DNA of 64,000 nucleotides from Micromonospora siamensis (GCF_900090305.1 NZ_LT607751.1:5952001-6016000), one strand, 5' to 3'; shown: positions 55,419 through 64,000, counted from the stretch's first letter. The notes: generated from the letters alone by a model not told the origin. Made by a program: numbers and translations.

Positions 55419-55457
55419 GGGTGCAAATTCTCCCCCGACCGGGTTACCTCCATCGAA

Positions 55458-55479
55458 AAGAGTCAGATTCCTGACTCTT
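55458..55479. promoter_or_regulatory. Inverted repeat between divergent NUDIX and PspC genes
   Basis: aagagtcag and ctgactctt are perfect inverted 9-mers with a 4-nt centre (attc). The site is AT-rich, 40 nt upstream of NUDIX B and 84 nt upstream of the PspC gene, and looks like an operator. Confidence 0.5.
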
Positions 55480-55562
55480 CGCTGGCGTCTCAGGGATCGA
55501 TCAGGGTAGGAGTCCGGGCGGTCACCGAGGTCGTCGCGCGGGCGGCGAGCGACCGTGGGGAC

Positions 55563-55850
55563 ATGACCTCCACATTCCCGCCCCAGGCCCCGTACAAGCA
55601 GCTCCGCCGACCCACCACCGACCGGATGCTGGCCGGCGTGGCCAGCGGCCTCGGTCGCTACTTCGACGTCGACCCCACCCTGGTCCGGGTGGTGTTCGCG
55701 GTGAGCGCGCTGCTCACCGGCGGCTTCGCCGCGCTGGCGTACCCGATCATGTGGTTCCTGATGCCCGAGGAGCCGGCGGGCGCCCCCGCCTGGCCGCACC
55801 CCACGGACACCGCGCCCCGACCCACCCCACCGGCCCCGCCGGCCGGGTGA
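55563..55850 (+). CDS. Small PspC-domain protein
   Basis: A 95-residue protein with a PspC domain covering residues 10-72 (QLRRPTTDRMLAGVASGLGR, then YFDVDPTLVRVVFAV) and a second hydrophobic segment, ending in a Pro-rich tail. It is the third PspC-domain protein within 9 kb. PspC proteins sit in the membrane and take part in envelope-stress response. Its stop is 7 nt from that of guaA on the other strand. Confidence 0.88.
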   Translation: MTSTFPPQAPYKQLRRPTTDRMLAGVASGLGRYFDVDPTLVRVVFAVSALLTGGFAALAYPIMWFLMPEEPAGAPAWPHPTDTAPRPTPPAPPAG

Positions 55851-55855
55851 GCCGG

Positions 55856-57414
<1,559 letters not shown>

Positions 57415-57426
57415 GGTCTGCAGATC

Positions 57427-58302
57427 CTATCCGTCGCGCCCTGGCGCCCCACCACGGCCGCCCCGCCCGCCCCTCGCGACGCCACGGTCGTCCGTGACGC
57501 CACCGCGGGGCAGTGCCAACTCGTCGTCCATGGCGGGGGCGTAGCCCTCGACGGCGCTGACCCGGCGGGCGATGAGCCCGAGCAGGACGCCGTAGACCAC
57601 CTTCGACGTGACGTCGGCAACCGTGTAGGTGATCTGCCGGGCCACCACCCCGTCGGCTGAGTCCCACATCGCCGGCATCAGGTACGCCCCGGGATAGAGC
57701 AGCCAGGAGACGACGACCAGCCAGAACACCCCCCTGGCCATGCCCCGTGCCGACTCGGGCAGCCGATGGAGGTTGCCGAAGATCACCCGCGCCACCAGGG
57801 CGAGCAGGAGCAGGAAGAAGACCGTGCTGATCAACCCCCACACCCAGAACGGCGCGTTGCGATCGACCTCGTGGAACTGCCCGACATAACCGGTGTAGAT
57901 CATCGCCAGGCCGCCGACCACGAACGCCACCCAGCTCAGGTGGAACCGACGACCGGTCACCCCCATCACGACCAACAACTGGATCAACAACACCGGCACG
58001 TCGATCGACCAGTTGACGTACCGGTAGCCATTGGAAAAGAGGGTGCCAGCCTGGACGAAGGCGGAGCCGTTCCACTGAAAGGCACCGACCCAACGTTGGT
58101 AGAGCAGCAGCAGCTCAAAGAAGGCCGACACCATCACCACCGCGGAGAGCAGCGACGCCGACTGGTAGCGAGGGGCGACGGTACGCCTGTTGACCAGGAA
58201 GTAGACCAGCCCCGCGGCCATCACTGCGAAGCCCAGGCTCAGCACGTGGGAGATCAACGTGAACTGATCCACGTTGTACGAGAACGTGTTCTCGAAGTTC
58301 AC
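57427..58302 (-). CDS. NDQ-type microbial rhodopsin (light-driven sodium pump)
   Basis: A 291-residue seven-helix opsin. Helix C reads YRYVNWSIDVPVLLIQ and gives the motif Asn97-Asp101-Gln108, with the spacing of the sodium pump KR2 (N112, D116, Q123). Helix G holds Asp230 and the retinal Lys234 in ADVTSKVVYG; Arg222 matches KR2 Arg243. Further matches to KR2 are the N-terminal NFEN, ISHVLSLGFAVM and the WLLYPGAYLMP segment of helix F. About 40 extra, Gly/Arg-rich residues follow helix G. GTG 58302 has a ggagg site. Divergent from the second rhodopsin and 12 nt upstream of guaA. Confidence 0.93.
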   Translation of the reverse strand: MNFENTFSYNVDQFTLISHVLSLGFAVMAAGLVYFLVNRRTVAPRYQSASLLSAVVMVSAFFELLLLYQRWVGAFQWNGSAFVQAGTLFSNGYRYVNWSIDVPVLLIQLLVVMGVTGRRFHLSWVAFVVGGLAMIYTGYVGQFHEVDRNAPFWVWGLISTVFFLLLLALVARVIFGNLHRLPESARGMARGVFWLVVVSWLLYPGAYLMPAMWDSADGVVARQITYTVADVTSKVVYGVLLGLIARRVSAVEGYAPAMDDELALPRGGVTDDRGVARGGRGGRGGAPGRDG

Positions 58303-58465
58303 CTCTGCCTCCGGTCGGCATCACGGCTTTCAGCTTTTGACGCGTTTATGTCGGTTTATCCTATGGATCGTCGGAGGGCACGCGGACGGATCTCCCGAAC
58401 CCGAGCCCGGAACCGACGGCGACCGGCCGGGACCGATCCGGCCCGGTGGACGGGCGGAGCGGGCG
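58303..58465. promoter_or_regulatory. Divergent promoter region between the two rhodopsin genes
   Basis: 163 nt between the two opsin starts, with an AT-rich core at about 58330-58370. The core has ttgacg (58337-58342) and tatcct (58357-58362) on the plus strand, spaced 14 nt, and two gtttat words (58344-58349, 58354-58359). It must contain the promoters for both directions. A light-responsive control is possible but not shown. Confidence 0.55.
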
Positions 58466-59173
58466 ATGAGCGGGTGGTGGCTGTGGGGCTACGTCGCCGC
58501 CATGGCGGCCGGCGCACTGCTGTTCCTGCGCTGGTGGGCCGACCCGAAGGGGGTGCCGTCGGTCGAGTACCGGGTGGCCCTCGCAGTCCCGGTCTGGTCT
58601 GGCCTCTGGTACACCCTGCTGGCCCTCGGCGGCGGCCGCACGGACGGCGGTGGCCATCCGGTCTACTGGGCGCGGTACGCCGACTGGGCAGTCAGCGCCT
58701 CACTGCTGCTGACCGCGCTGGCCCTCACCGCGACACACGCCCTACCCCACCGGCACCCCCGGCTGCTGACGACGCTGGTCGGCGCGAACCTGGTGATGAT
58801 CCTCAGCGGCCTGCTCGGCGACCTCGCCGTCGATCCATGGAGCCGATACCTTCTCTTCGGGTTCGGAGCTCTCAGCCTGCTCGCCATCCTCACCTTGATC
58901 TACGGACCGCTCCGCGCCGTCGCCCGCCGGCAGCCGACCGAGCTTTACCGGGCCTATCGGGAGGCGGCCCTGCTGCTCGGCGCGCTCTGGCTCGGATACC
59001 CCGTGTTCTGGTTGCTCGGGCCCTCCGGCGTGGGGCTGCTCGGCGGCACCACCGACACGGCCCTGTTCGTCCTGTTGTCCGTCGCGTCCAAGGTCGGCTG
59101 GGGAGCCCTCGACCTCGCCCGGCTCCGCGAACTGGGCGCGCGGCACGAACTCCCACTCGGATCAACCCGGTGA
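58466..59173 (+). CDS. Second microbial rhodopsin (xenorhodopsin-like, D-S-A motif)
   Basis: A 235-residue seven-helix opsin. Helix C is YWARYADWAVSASLLLTA, so Asp73, Ser77 and Ala84 stand at bacteriorhodopsin positions 85, 89 and 96. The retinal pocket Trp74, Trp175, Tyr178 and Trp182 is intact, as is the retinal Lys209 in VASKVGWGALDL. The usual Asp four residues before the Lys is Ser205. Asp216, seven residues after the Lys, and the ending LDLARLREL match Anabaena sensory rhodopsin and xenorhodopsins. ATG 58466 follows cggag. It overlaps the Blh gene by 4 nt. Predicted inward H+ pump or sensor. Confidence 0.88.
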   Translation: MSGWWLWGYVAAMAAGALLFLRWWADPKGVPSVEYRVALAVPVWSGLWYTLLALGGGRTDGGGHPVYWARYADWAVSASLLLTALALTATHALPHRHPRLLTTLVGANLVMILSGLLGDLAVDPWSRYLLFGFGALSLLAILTLIYGPLRAVARRQPTELYRAYREAALLLGALWLGYPVFWLLGPSGVGLLGGTTDTALFVLLSVASKVGWGALDLARLRELGARHELPLGSTR

Positions 59174-60213
59174 CCGTCCCCGCCGCCGGCGACGCCGCAT
59201 GCACCGCAGCGGACAGCGGGGCCCGAACCGCCTCCCCGCCGTACGCCACCGGCGCAGGAGGTGCGGGCACCCGCCGAGTGCTGTCCCGGTCCGGCGGAGC
59301 CGCCACACTGGTGGCACTGGCACTGCTCGTCCTGGCCCCCGTCCTGCGCCGGTACGACCTGGGCGCGTCCCCGCCGTACCTCGTCGCCGGGCTGCTCCTC
59401 GGCCTGCCGCACGGGGCGGTCGACCACCTCGTGCCGGCCTGGCGGTCGACCCGGACGCGCCCCCTGCGCACCCGGCTGGCGGTACTGCTCGGCTACGCCA
59501 CGATCGCCACTGCCGCCCTGCTGGCGTTCCGGGCCGCCCCGACCCCGGCGACCCTCACCTTCCTCGCCCTCTCGGTCCTCCACTTCGGCACCGCCGACGA
59601 GGGATTCCACGCCGAACGCGCCGGGCGGCCGATCCGGTACCCGGTGTCGGGGGTCCTGGCCCGCGGCGGCCCGCCGGTGGTCGTACCCCTGGCACTGTGG
59701 CCCGGGACGGTGGATCCGCTGATGACATCGGTGGCCCCCGGCGCCGCGGCCCTGCTCACCGTCGAGGTCCGGCTGCTGGCGGCGGCCGGGCTGCTGCTGG
59801 CGGTGACGGCGACCGTCGTCCGCGCGCTACGGGCCGGCCGGACGGCCGAGGCCGGTGAACCGGTCCTGCTGATCCTGCTCTTCGCCGCGGTGCCACCCGC
59901 GCTGGCCGTCGGCGCCTACTTCGCCGCCTGGCACTCGACACGGCACGTCGCCCGGCTGCTGTCCGATGACCCCGCCAACCGGGACGATCTGGCCGCCGGC
60001 CGCCTCGGGCCGCCGGTACACCGCTTCATCCGCCGGGCGGCGCTGCCGTCGCTCGCCGCGGTCGCCGTCCTGGCGGCACTGGTCGGCGGGCCGGCCGATC
60101 CGCTGCCGGCCACCGTCGCCGTCCTGGCCGCGCTGACCGTTCCGCACGCGGCGCTGGTGGCCTGGACGGACCGGTCCGGATCCGCCGGCACCCCTCGCCA
60201 CGACCACAGCTAG
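59170..60213 (+). CDS. blh: Brp/Blh-family beta-carotene 15,15'-dioxygenase (retinal synthase)
   Basis: A 347-residue membrane protein with about eight to ten helices. The four likely iron ligands are His81 in GLLLGLPHGAVDH, His138 in LHFGTAD, and His255 and His259 in YFAAWHSTRHVARLL; TVPHAALVAWTD near the end is also typical. The enzyme cleaves beta-carotene into two retinals, the chromophore of both rhodopsins. GTG 59170 overlaps the rhodopsin stop (GTGA). An extension of about 45 residues precedes the first helix. The TAG stop shares a CTAG with the convergent GMC gene. Confidence 0.9.
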   Translation: MTVPAAGDAACTAADSGARTASPPYATGAGGAGTRRVLSRSGGAATLVALALLVLAPVLRRYDLGASPPYLVAGLLLGLPHGAVDHLVPAWRSTRTRPLRTRLAVLLGYATIATAALLAFRAAPTPATLTFLALSVLHFGTADEGFHAERAGRPIRYPVSGVLARGGPPVVVPLALWPGTVDPLMTSVAPGAAALLTVEVRLLAAAGLLLAVTATVVRALRAGRTAEAGEPVLLILLFAAVPPALAVGAYFAAWHSTRHVARLLSDDPANRDDLAAGRLGPPVHRFIRRAALPSLAAVAVLAALVGGPADPLPATVAVLAALTVPHAALVAWTDRSGSAGTPRHDHS

Positions 60214-61907
60214 TGGCGCAGCGCGGCCGGGGCGTCCGCCGGGACGGCCGGCGCCCGCGGCGGGACCGGGTCGAGCCGGCGGTACGGCGCGCCGAGCGGC
60301 GGCCGGGGATCCTCCTCGCCCTTGTTCGGCCAGAACGACATCGCCCGCTCCGCCTGCGCGGTGATCGTCAGCGACGGGTTGACGCCCAGGTTCGCCGAGA
60401 CCGCCGCCCCGTCCACGACGTGCAGCCCCGGGTGCCCGAACACCCGGTGGTACGGGTCGACCACCCCGTCGGCCGGGGTGGCTCCGATCGCCGCGCCGCC
60501 GAGGATGTGCGCCGTCATCGGGATGTTGAACGGCTCGGTGAGCGCGCCGCCGGGCGTACCGCCGATCTCCTCGGCGAGCAGCCGGACGGCCTGGTTGCCG
60601 GCCGGGATCCAGGTCGGGTTCGGCGCGCCGTGACCGGGACCGGCCACCAGCCGCCGGCCCAGCGGGCCGCGCCGGAACCGGGTGGTCAGCGAGTTGTCCA
60701 CCGACTGCATCACCAGGGCGATCACCGTCCGCTCGGACCAGCCCCGCACCGACAGCATCCGGGCGGCCAGGCCCGGCTGCCGCAGGATGCTGCCCAGCCA
60801 GCGGCGGACCCGGTGCGGCCCGCCGTCGACCAGCAACGACTGGAGCAGCCCCATCGCGTTGGAACCCCGGCCGTAGCGGACCGGCTCGATGTGGGTCTGC
60901 GGGTCCGGGTGGAACGAGCTGGTGATCGCCACCCCCTCGGTGAAGTCGGTCCCCGCGGAGCGGGCCCGCTGCCGGGGCACCGACGCGCCGAGGATCGCCT
61001 CGGAGTTGGTCCGGGTCAGCTCGCCCAGTCGCGGCGAGAGGCCGGGCAGCGCGCCGGTCGCCCTCATCTCGTGCAGCAGCCGCTGGGTGCCGAGCGCGCC
61101 GGCCGCGAAGACCACCTGGTCGGCGTGGAGCACCTGGCGCCGCCTGCGCAGCCAGGCGCCCGTCCGCTCGGTGTGCACCTCGTAGCCGCCACCGGCGGCG
61201 GGGCGGACCGCGGTCACCGTGGTCAGCGGGTGGACCTGGACGCCGAGCTTCTCGGCCAGCCAGAGGTAGTTCTTGACCAGGGTGTTCTTGGCGCCGTGCC
61301 GGCAGCCGGTCATGCAGGAGCCGCAGTGCGTGCAGCCGGTGCGCTCCGGCCCGGCCCCGCCGAAGTACGGGTCGGCGACCCGCTGCCCGGGCCGGCCGAT
61401 GTGCACGCCCACCGGGGTGGCGTGGAAGGTGTGCCCCACCCCCATCCGCTCGGCCACCGACCGCATCACCCGGTCGGCGCCGGTGTGGACCGGGTACGTG
61501 GTGACGCCCAGCATCCGCTTCGCCTGGTCGTAGTGGGGGGCCAGCTCGGCCCGCCAGTCCGTCACGTCCCGCCACTGCGGGTCGGCGTAGAAGGCGTCCA
61601 GTGGCTCGTAGAGGGTGTTGGCGTAGACCAGCGAGCCGCCGCCCACCCCGGCCCCGGAGAGCACCATGACGCCCCCACCGGCGCTCCGGTCGGCCGACCG
61701 GAGCAGGGTGATCCGTTGCAGGCCGTAGCAGCCCAGCCGCGGCGCCCAGAGGAAGCGGCGCAGCCGCCAGGAGGTCTGCGGGAACTCGTCGTCGGCGAAC
61801 CGCCGGCCGGCCTCGAGCACCCCGACGGTCCAGCCCTTCTCGGCCAGCCGCAGCGCGGTGACGCTGCCGCCGAAGCCGGACCCGATGACGAGCACGTCGT
61901 ACCGCAT
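60210..61907 (-). CDS. GMC-family FAD oxidoreductase (cholesterol oxidase-like)
   Basis: A 565-residue FAD enzyme. The N-terminal dinucleotide motif is VIGSGFGGSVTALRLAEKGW; GAGVGGGSLVYANTL and the C-terminal HILGGAAIG with NPSLTITAQAER are typical of actinobacterial GMC oxidases annotated as cholesterol oxidase. Cys192-x2-Cys195-x2-Cys198-x3-Cys202 forms a ferredoxin-like cluster. The substrate is not known. ATG 61907 has no clear ribosome site. It ends within the same CTAG as the Blh gene. Confidence 0.85.
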   Translation of the reverse strand: MRYDVLVIGSGFGGSVTALRLAEKGWTVGVLEAGRRFADDEFPQTSWRLRRFLWAPRLGCYGLQRITLLRSADRSAGGGVMVLSGAGVGGGSLVYANTLYEPLDAFYADPQWRDVTDWRAELAPHYDQAKRMLGVTTYPVHTGADRVMRSVAERMGVGHTFHATPVGVHIGRPGQRVADPYFGGAGPERTGCTHCGSCMTGCRHGAKNTLVKNYLWLAEKLGVQVHPLTTVTAVRPAAGGGYEVHTERTGAWLRRRRQVLHADQVVFAAGALGTQRLLHEMRATGALPGLSPRLGELTRTNSEAILGASVPRQRARSAGTDFTEGVAITSSFHPDPQTHIEPVRYGRGSNAMGLLQSLLVDGGPHRVRRWLGSILRQPGLAARMLSVRGWSERTVIALVMQSVDNSLTTRFRRGPLGRRLVAGPGHGAPNPTWIPAGNQAVRLLAEEIGGTPGGALTEPFNIPMTAHILGGAAIGATPADGVVDPYHRVFGHPGLHVVDGAAVSANLGVNPSLTITAQAERAMSFWPNKGEEDPRPPLGAPYRRLDPVPPRAPAVPADAPAALRH

Positions 61908-61965
61908 GAACGCATCATTACCGACGGGTAGCGGTCGCGCCAGGGTCGGTTTTCGCGCGATCATG

Positions 61966-62009
61966 CTGCGGTCCACCGGCCGGTACGCTGCGGTCCGCCG
62001 GCCGGTACG
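61966..62009 (+). repeat. Tandem 22-nt direct repeat upstream of the LCP gene
   Basis: Two adjacent 22-nt units (61966-61987, 61988-62009) starting ctgcggtcc differ at one base. The second ends 16 nt before the LCP start. They may be duplicated promoter or operator sequence. Confidence 0.6.
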
Positions 62010-62025
62010 GGGAAAGGGAGCCGGA

Positions 62026-63168
62026 ATGGTTGAGCAGGGAGCGGCGCCGCGCCGGCGCTGGCACTGGGGCTGGGCGGTGCTCGCCGCCGTGGTGCTGGTC
62101 GCGGCGGGCTCGGTGGTGGTCACCCGGCTGGTCGGCCGGTCGACCGTCGAGTCGCCGCCACCGCCGGCCGCCGCGCCTACCAGCGCCACTCCGAGCCCGA
62201 GCCCGACCGTCACCGTCGCGCCGCCCACCCCGAGCCCGACCCGGCCCCCGGGCGCGGACATCAAGGGGCCGCTGACCCTGCTGCTGGTCGGCGTGGACAC
62301 CCGGGTCAAGATCCCCGGCTGGGAGCCGCACTCCGACGCGGTGCTGGTGCTGCACGTGCCGAAGGGGCTGCGCCGGGCGTACCTCTTCTCCCTCCCCCGC
62401 GATCTGCTGGTGGACATTCCGGCTTACCCGAAGGCCGGCTACTCCGGCGGCCGGACCAAGCTCACCCACGCGATGGGCTACGGCAGCCGGGTCGCCGGCC
62501 GGCCCGGGCGACACAGCACCGCCCAGGGGTACGAGCTGCTGCGTACCACGGTGAGCCGGTACACCGGGCTGAAGATCGACGCCGGCGCGGTGATCACCTT
62601 CAACGGCTTCGACGACCTGGTGGACAGCCTCGGCGGCGTCGACCTCTACGTCGACCAGCGGGTCCCCTCCAAGCACCGGCGACCGGACGGGCAGCACCGG
62701 CCGCCGGGCCCGGGCGGCTACGTCGGCCCGCAGATGGTGTACGAGAAGGGCAACCGGCACCTCAACGGCTGGCAGGCGCTGGACTACGCCCGGCAGCGCT
62801 ACATCCCCGGCGGCGACTACGCCCGGCAGCGCCACCAGCAGCAGCTGATCCGGGCGCTGGCCCGGGAGATCCTGAGCCAGCGGCTGGCCCGCGACCCGGA
62901 GCGGGTGCAGCGGGTCGCCCGGGCCCTCGGCGCCACCGTGCTCTTCGCCGGCGGCGGACTCAAGCTGGTCGACCTGGCGTACGCGCTGGGCGGGCTACCG
63001 CCGACCGCGTTCACCCTGGTCGGCCTGCCTGGCAGCGGGGTCGGTTCGGGCAGCGCCTACCGGGGCGAGCAGCTGTCGCCGCTGGGCCGGGGCTTCCTGC
63101 CGGCGCTGCGGAGCGGTAAAGCCGACGCCTACCTCGCCGCCCACCCGCAGCTCCGCGTCCGCAGCTGA
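62026..63168 (+). CDS. LytR-CpsA-Psr (LCP) family cell-wall glycopolymer ligase
   Basis: A 380-residue protein with a short cytoplasmic start, one membrane helix (WAVLAAVVLVAAGSVVVTRL), a Pro/Thr/Ser-rich linker and an extracellular LCP domain. Family motifs are LLLVGVDTR, SDAVLVLHV, the Arg-containing FSLPRDLLVDIP, VITFNGFDDLVDSLGGVDLY, and ALDYARQRYIPGGDYARQRH. LCP enzymes attach teichoic-acid-like polymers or arabinogalactan to peptidoglycan. ATG 62026 has a gggag site. Probably a single-gene transcript. Confidence 0.92.
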   Translation: MVEQGAAPRRRWHWGWAVLAAVVLVAAGSVVVTRLVGRSTVESPPPPAAAPTSATPSPSPTVTVAPPTPSPTRPPGADIKGPLTLLLVGVDTRVKIPGWEPHSDAVLVLHVPKGLRRAYLFSLPRDLLVDIPAYPKAGYSGGRTKLTHAMGYGSRVAGRPGRHSTAQGYELLRTTVSRYTGLKIDAGAVITFNGFDDLVDSLGGVDLYVDQRVPSKHRRPDGQHRPPGPGGYVGPQMVYEKGNRHLNGWQALDYARQRYIPGGDYARQRHQQQLIRALAREILSQRLARDPERVQRVARALGATVLFAGGGLKLVDLAYALGGLPPTAFTLVGLPGSGVGSGSAYRGEQLSPLGRGFLPALRSGKADAYLAAHPQLRVRS

Positions 63169-63171
63169 GGC

Positions 63172-63210
63172 GGGGCCCTCGTCGACGCTCGGTGTGTCGA
63201 CGAGGGCCCC
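63172..63210. terminator. Bidirectional terminator between the LCP and M1 peptidase genes
   Basis: A perfect 15-bp stem (ggggccctcgtcgac, 63172-63186, with 63196-63210) and a 9-nt loop between two convergent stop codons. Confidence 0.87.
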
Positions 63211-63218
63211 GTCCTTCC

Positions 63219-64000
63219 CTACGCCTTCTTCGGCAGCGGGGGACGCTTCTTGCCGTACAGCCAGGCGTCGAAGAGCTTGTCGAGCTGCTTGCCGGAGACC
63301 TTCTCGGCGAGCGCCACGAACTCGGCGGTGGTGGCGTTGCCGTCCTTCTTCTCCGCCGCCCAGGTCTTCATGATCTTGAAGAAGGCGGCGTCGCCGACGG
63401 TCAGCCGCAGCGCGTGCACGGTCATCGCGCCGCGCTCGTAGACCGACTCGCCGAACAGCTCCTTCATGCCCGGCTTGCCCGGCGGCACCTGCCACATCGA
63501 CTGCGGCGCCCGCTGGTAGCGCACGTCGAACGCCCGCTGCGCGGTCCACTCGCCGCTGTGCTCCATCCAGAGCCAGGCGCCGTACGAGGCCAGCCCCTCG
63601 TTGAGCCAGATGTCCTGCCACTTCGCCAGCGCCACGCTGTCGCCGAACCACTGGTGGGCCAGCTCGTGCGCGACCACCTCGGTGTTCTCGCCCCGGCGGA
63701 AGAAGCCACCGGAGTAGACCGGCCGGCTCTGCGTCTCCAGCGCGAAGTGGATCCGGTCGTCGGAGATCACCACCCCGCCGTACGCGTCGAACGGGTACGG
63801 CCCGAAGACCGTCTCCAGGTAGTCGGCCACCTTGACGGTCTGCTTGATCGACGCGTCCGCGGCGCCCTTGGGCAGCGAGGTGGTGACCGCGCTGTAGACC
63901 GGGCGTCCCTTGTGGGTGCCTTCGGTTACCCGGAACTTACCGATCACCACGGTGCTCAGGTAGCTGGCCATCGGCGCCGACTCGGCCCACTTCCAGGTGG
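63219..64000 (-). CDS. M1-family zinc metallopeptidase, C-terminal part (cut by window end)
   Basis: The catalytic and C-terminal portion of an M1 aminopeptidase. It is read in frame to the window edge, where TWKWAESAPMASYL is the known M1 substrate-binding vicinity. The zinc site is VVAHELAHQWFGDSVALAKW with the second Glu in LNEGLASYGAWLWMEHSGEW. YERGAMTVHALRLTVGD follows. The protein ends about 80 residues after this, without the long C-terminal alpha-solenoid of PepN, so it belongs to the short actinobacterial type. The N-terminal part lies beyond 64000. Confidence 0.92.
   Translation of the reverse strand, partial: TWKWAESAPMASYLSTVVIGKFRVTEGTHKGRPVYSAVTTSLPKGAADASIKQTVKVADYLETVFGPYPFDAYGGVVISDDRIHFALETQSRPVYSGGFFRRGENTEVVAHELAHQWFGDSVALAKWQDIWLNEGLASYGAWLWMEHSGEWTAQRAFDVRYQRAPQSMWQVPPGKPGMKELFGESVYERGAMTVHALRLTVGDAAFFKIMKTWAAEKKDGNATTAEFVALAEKVSGKQLDKLFDAWLYGKKRPPLPKKA

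Noticed and set aside
58466..59173. Heliorhodopsin or ordinary outward proton pump as identity of the second rhodopsin.
   Set aside because: The helix C RYADW, helix F WLGYPVFW and helix G SKVG motifs are those of type 1 rhodopsins. The absence of an acidic residue at position 96 and the Ser at 212 argue against a standard outward pump.
60210..61907. The GMC oxidoreductase as a member of the retinal pathway.
   Set aside because: It is convergent to Blh, lies on the other strand, and resembles cholesterol-oxidase-like enzymes. No feature links it to retinoids.

Overview
The window is high-GC actinobacterial DNA. Dense genes, GTG starts, many 4-8 nt start/stop overlaps, and gene content (actinobacterial ValS, DUF6350 next to purN, PspC histidine kinase, PcrA, and envelope genes) all point to the Micromonosporaceae, most likely Micromonospora or a close relative. 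No rRNA, tRNA, CRISPR array, IS element or phage gene was seen. Most of the window is housekeeping chromosome.

Layout. 1-11.3 kb: end of an exporter ABC gene, valS, a minus-strand four-gene ABC-2 transporter operon, a DM13-domain membrane protein, an APS kinase fused to a degenerate ATP-sulfurylase domain, then a DeoR regulator-galT-YrhK-like cluster. 11.6-15.5 kb: TCA and C1 genes icd, mdh and folD, with an MBL-fold pseudogene carrying a palindromic element between icd and mdh. 15.9-21.6 kb: complete oligopeptide/dipeptide (Opp/Dpp) ABC operon. 21.6-25.6 kb: a lipoprotein, a large BNR/sortilin-like secreted protein and a small secreted protein. 25.8-33.6 kb: purH-purN, DUF4190 and DUF6350 membrane proteins, sucCD and an unknown membrane protein. 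34-39.8 kb: a stand-alone B12-binding protein, two M23 peptidases, pcrA, and chorismate mutase preceded by an aromatic-rich leader peptide and an intrinsic terminator (a probable attenuator). 39.9-45.7 kb: a second, paralogous Opp operon in the opposite orientation. 46.3-56 kb: an envelope region with a PspC-type two-component system, a divergent PspC/LiaF-like protein, psd, pssA, two tandem-NUDIX genes and a small PspC protein. 55.9-64 kb: guaA, a rhodopsin island, a GMC oxidoreductase, an LCP ligase and the C-terminal part of an M1 aminopeptidase.

The most notable system is the rhodopsin island (57427-60213). A gene on the minus strand encodes an NDQ-type rhodopsin, closely resembling the sodium pump KR2. 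Divergent from it, across about 160 bp of AT-richer DNA, lies a second and different microbial rhodopsin with xenorhodopsin-like features: D-S-A in helix C, Ser in place of the usual Asp four residues before the retinal Lys, and a conserved Asp seven residues after it. This second gene overlaps by 4 nt a Brp/Blh-type beta-carotene dioxygenase, which would supply retinal to both opsins. The predicted unit therefore pairs an outward Na+ pump with a putative inward H+ pump or sensor, and the Na+ pump gene sits 12 nt upstream of guaA.

Other items of interest are the Phe/Tyr leader attenuator of chorismate mutase, the degenerate sulfurylase-APS kinase fusion, palindromic intergenic elements, the duplicated tandem-NUDIX genes, and hairpins at the same position in both Opp operons.
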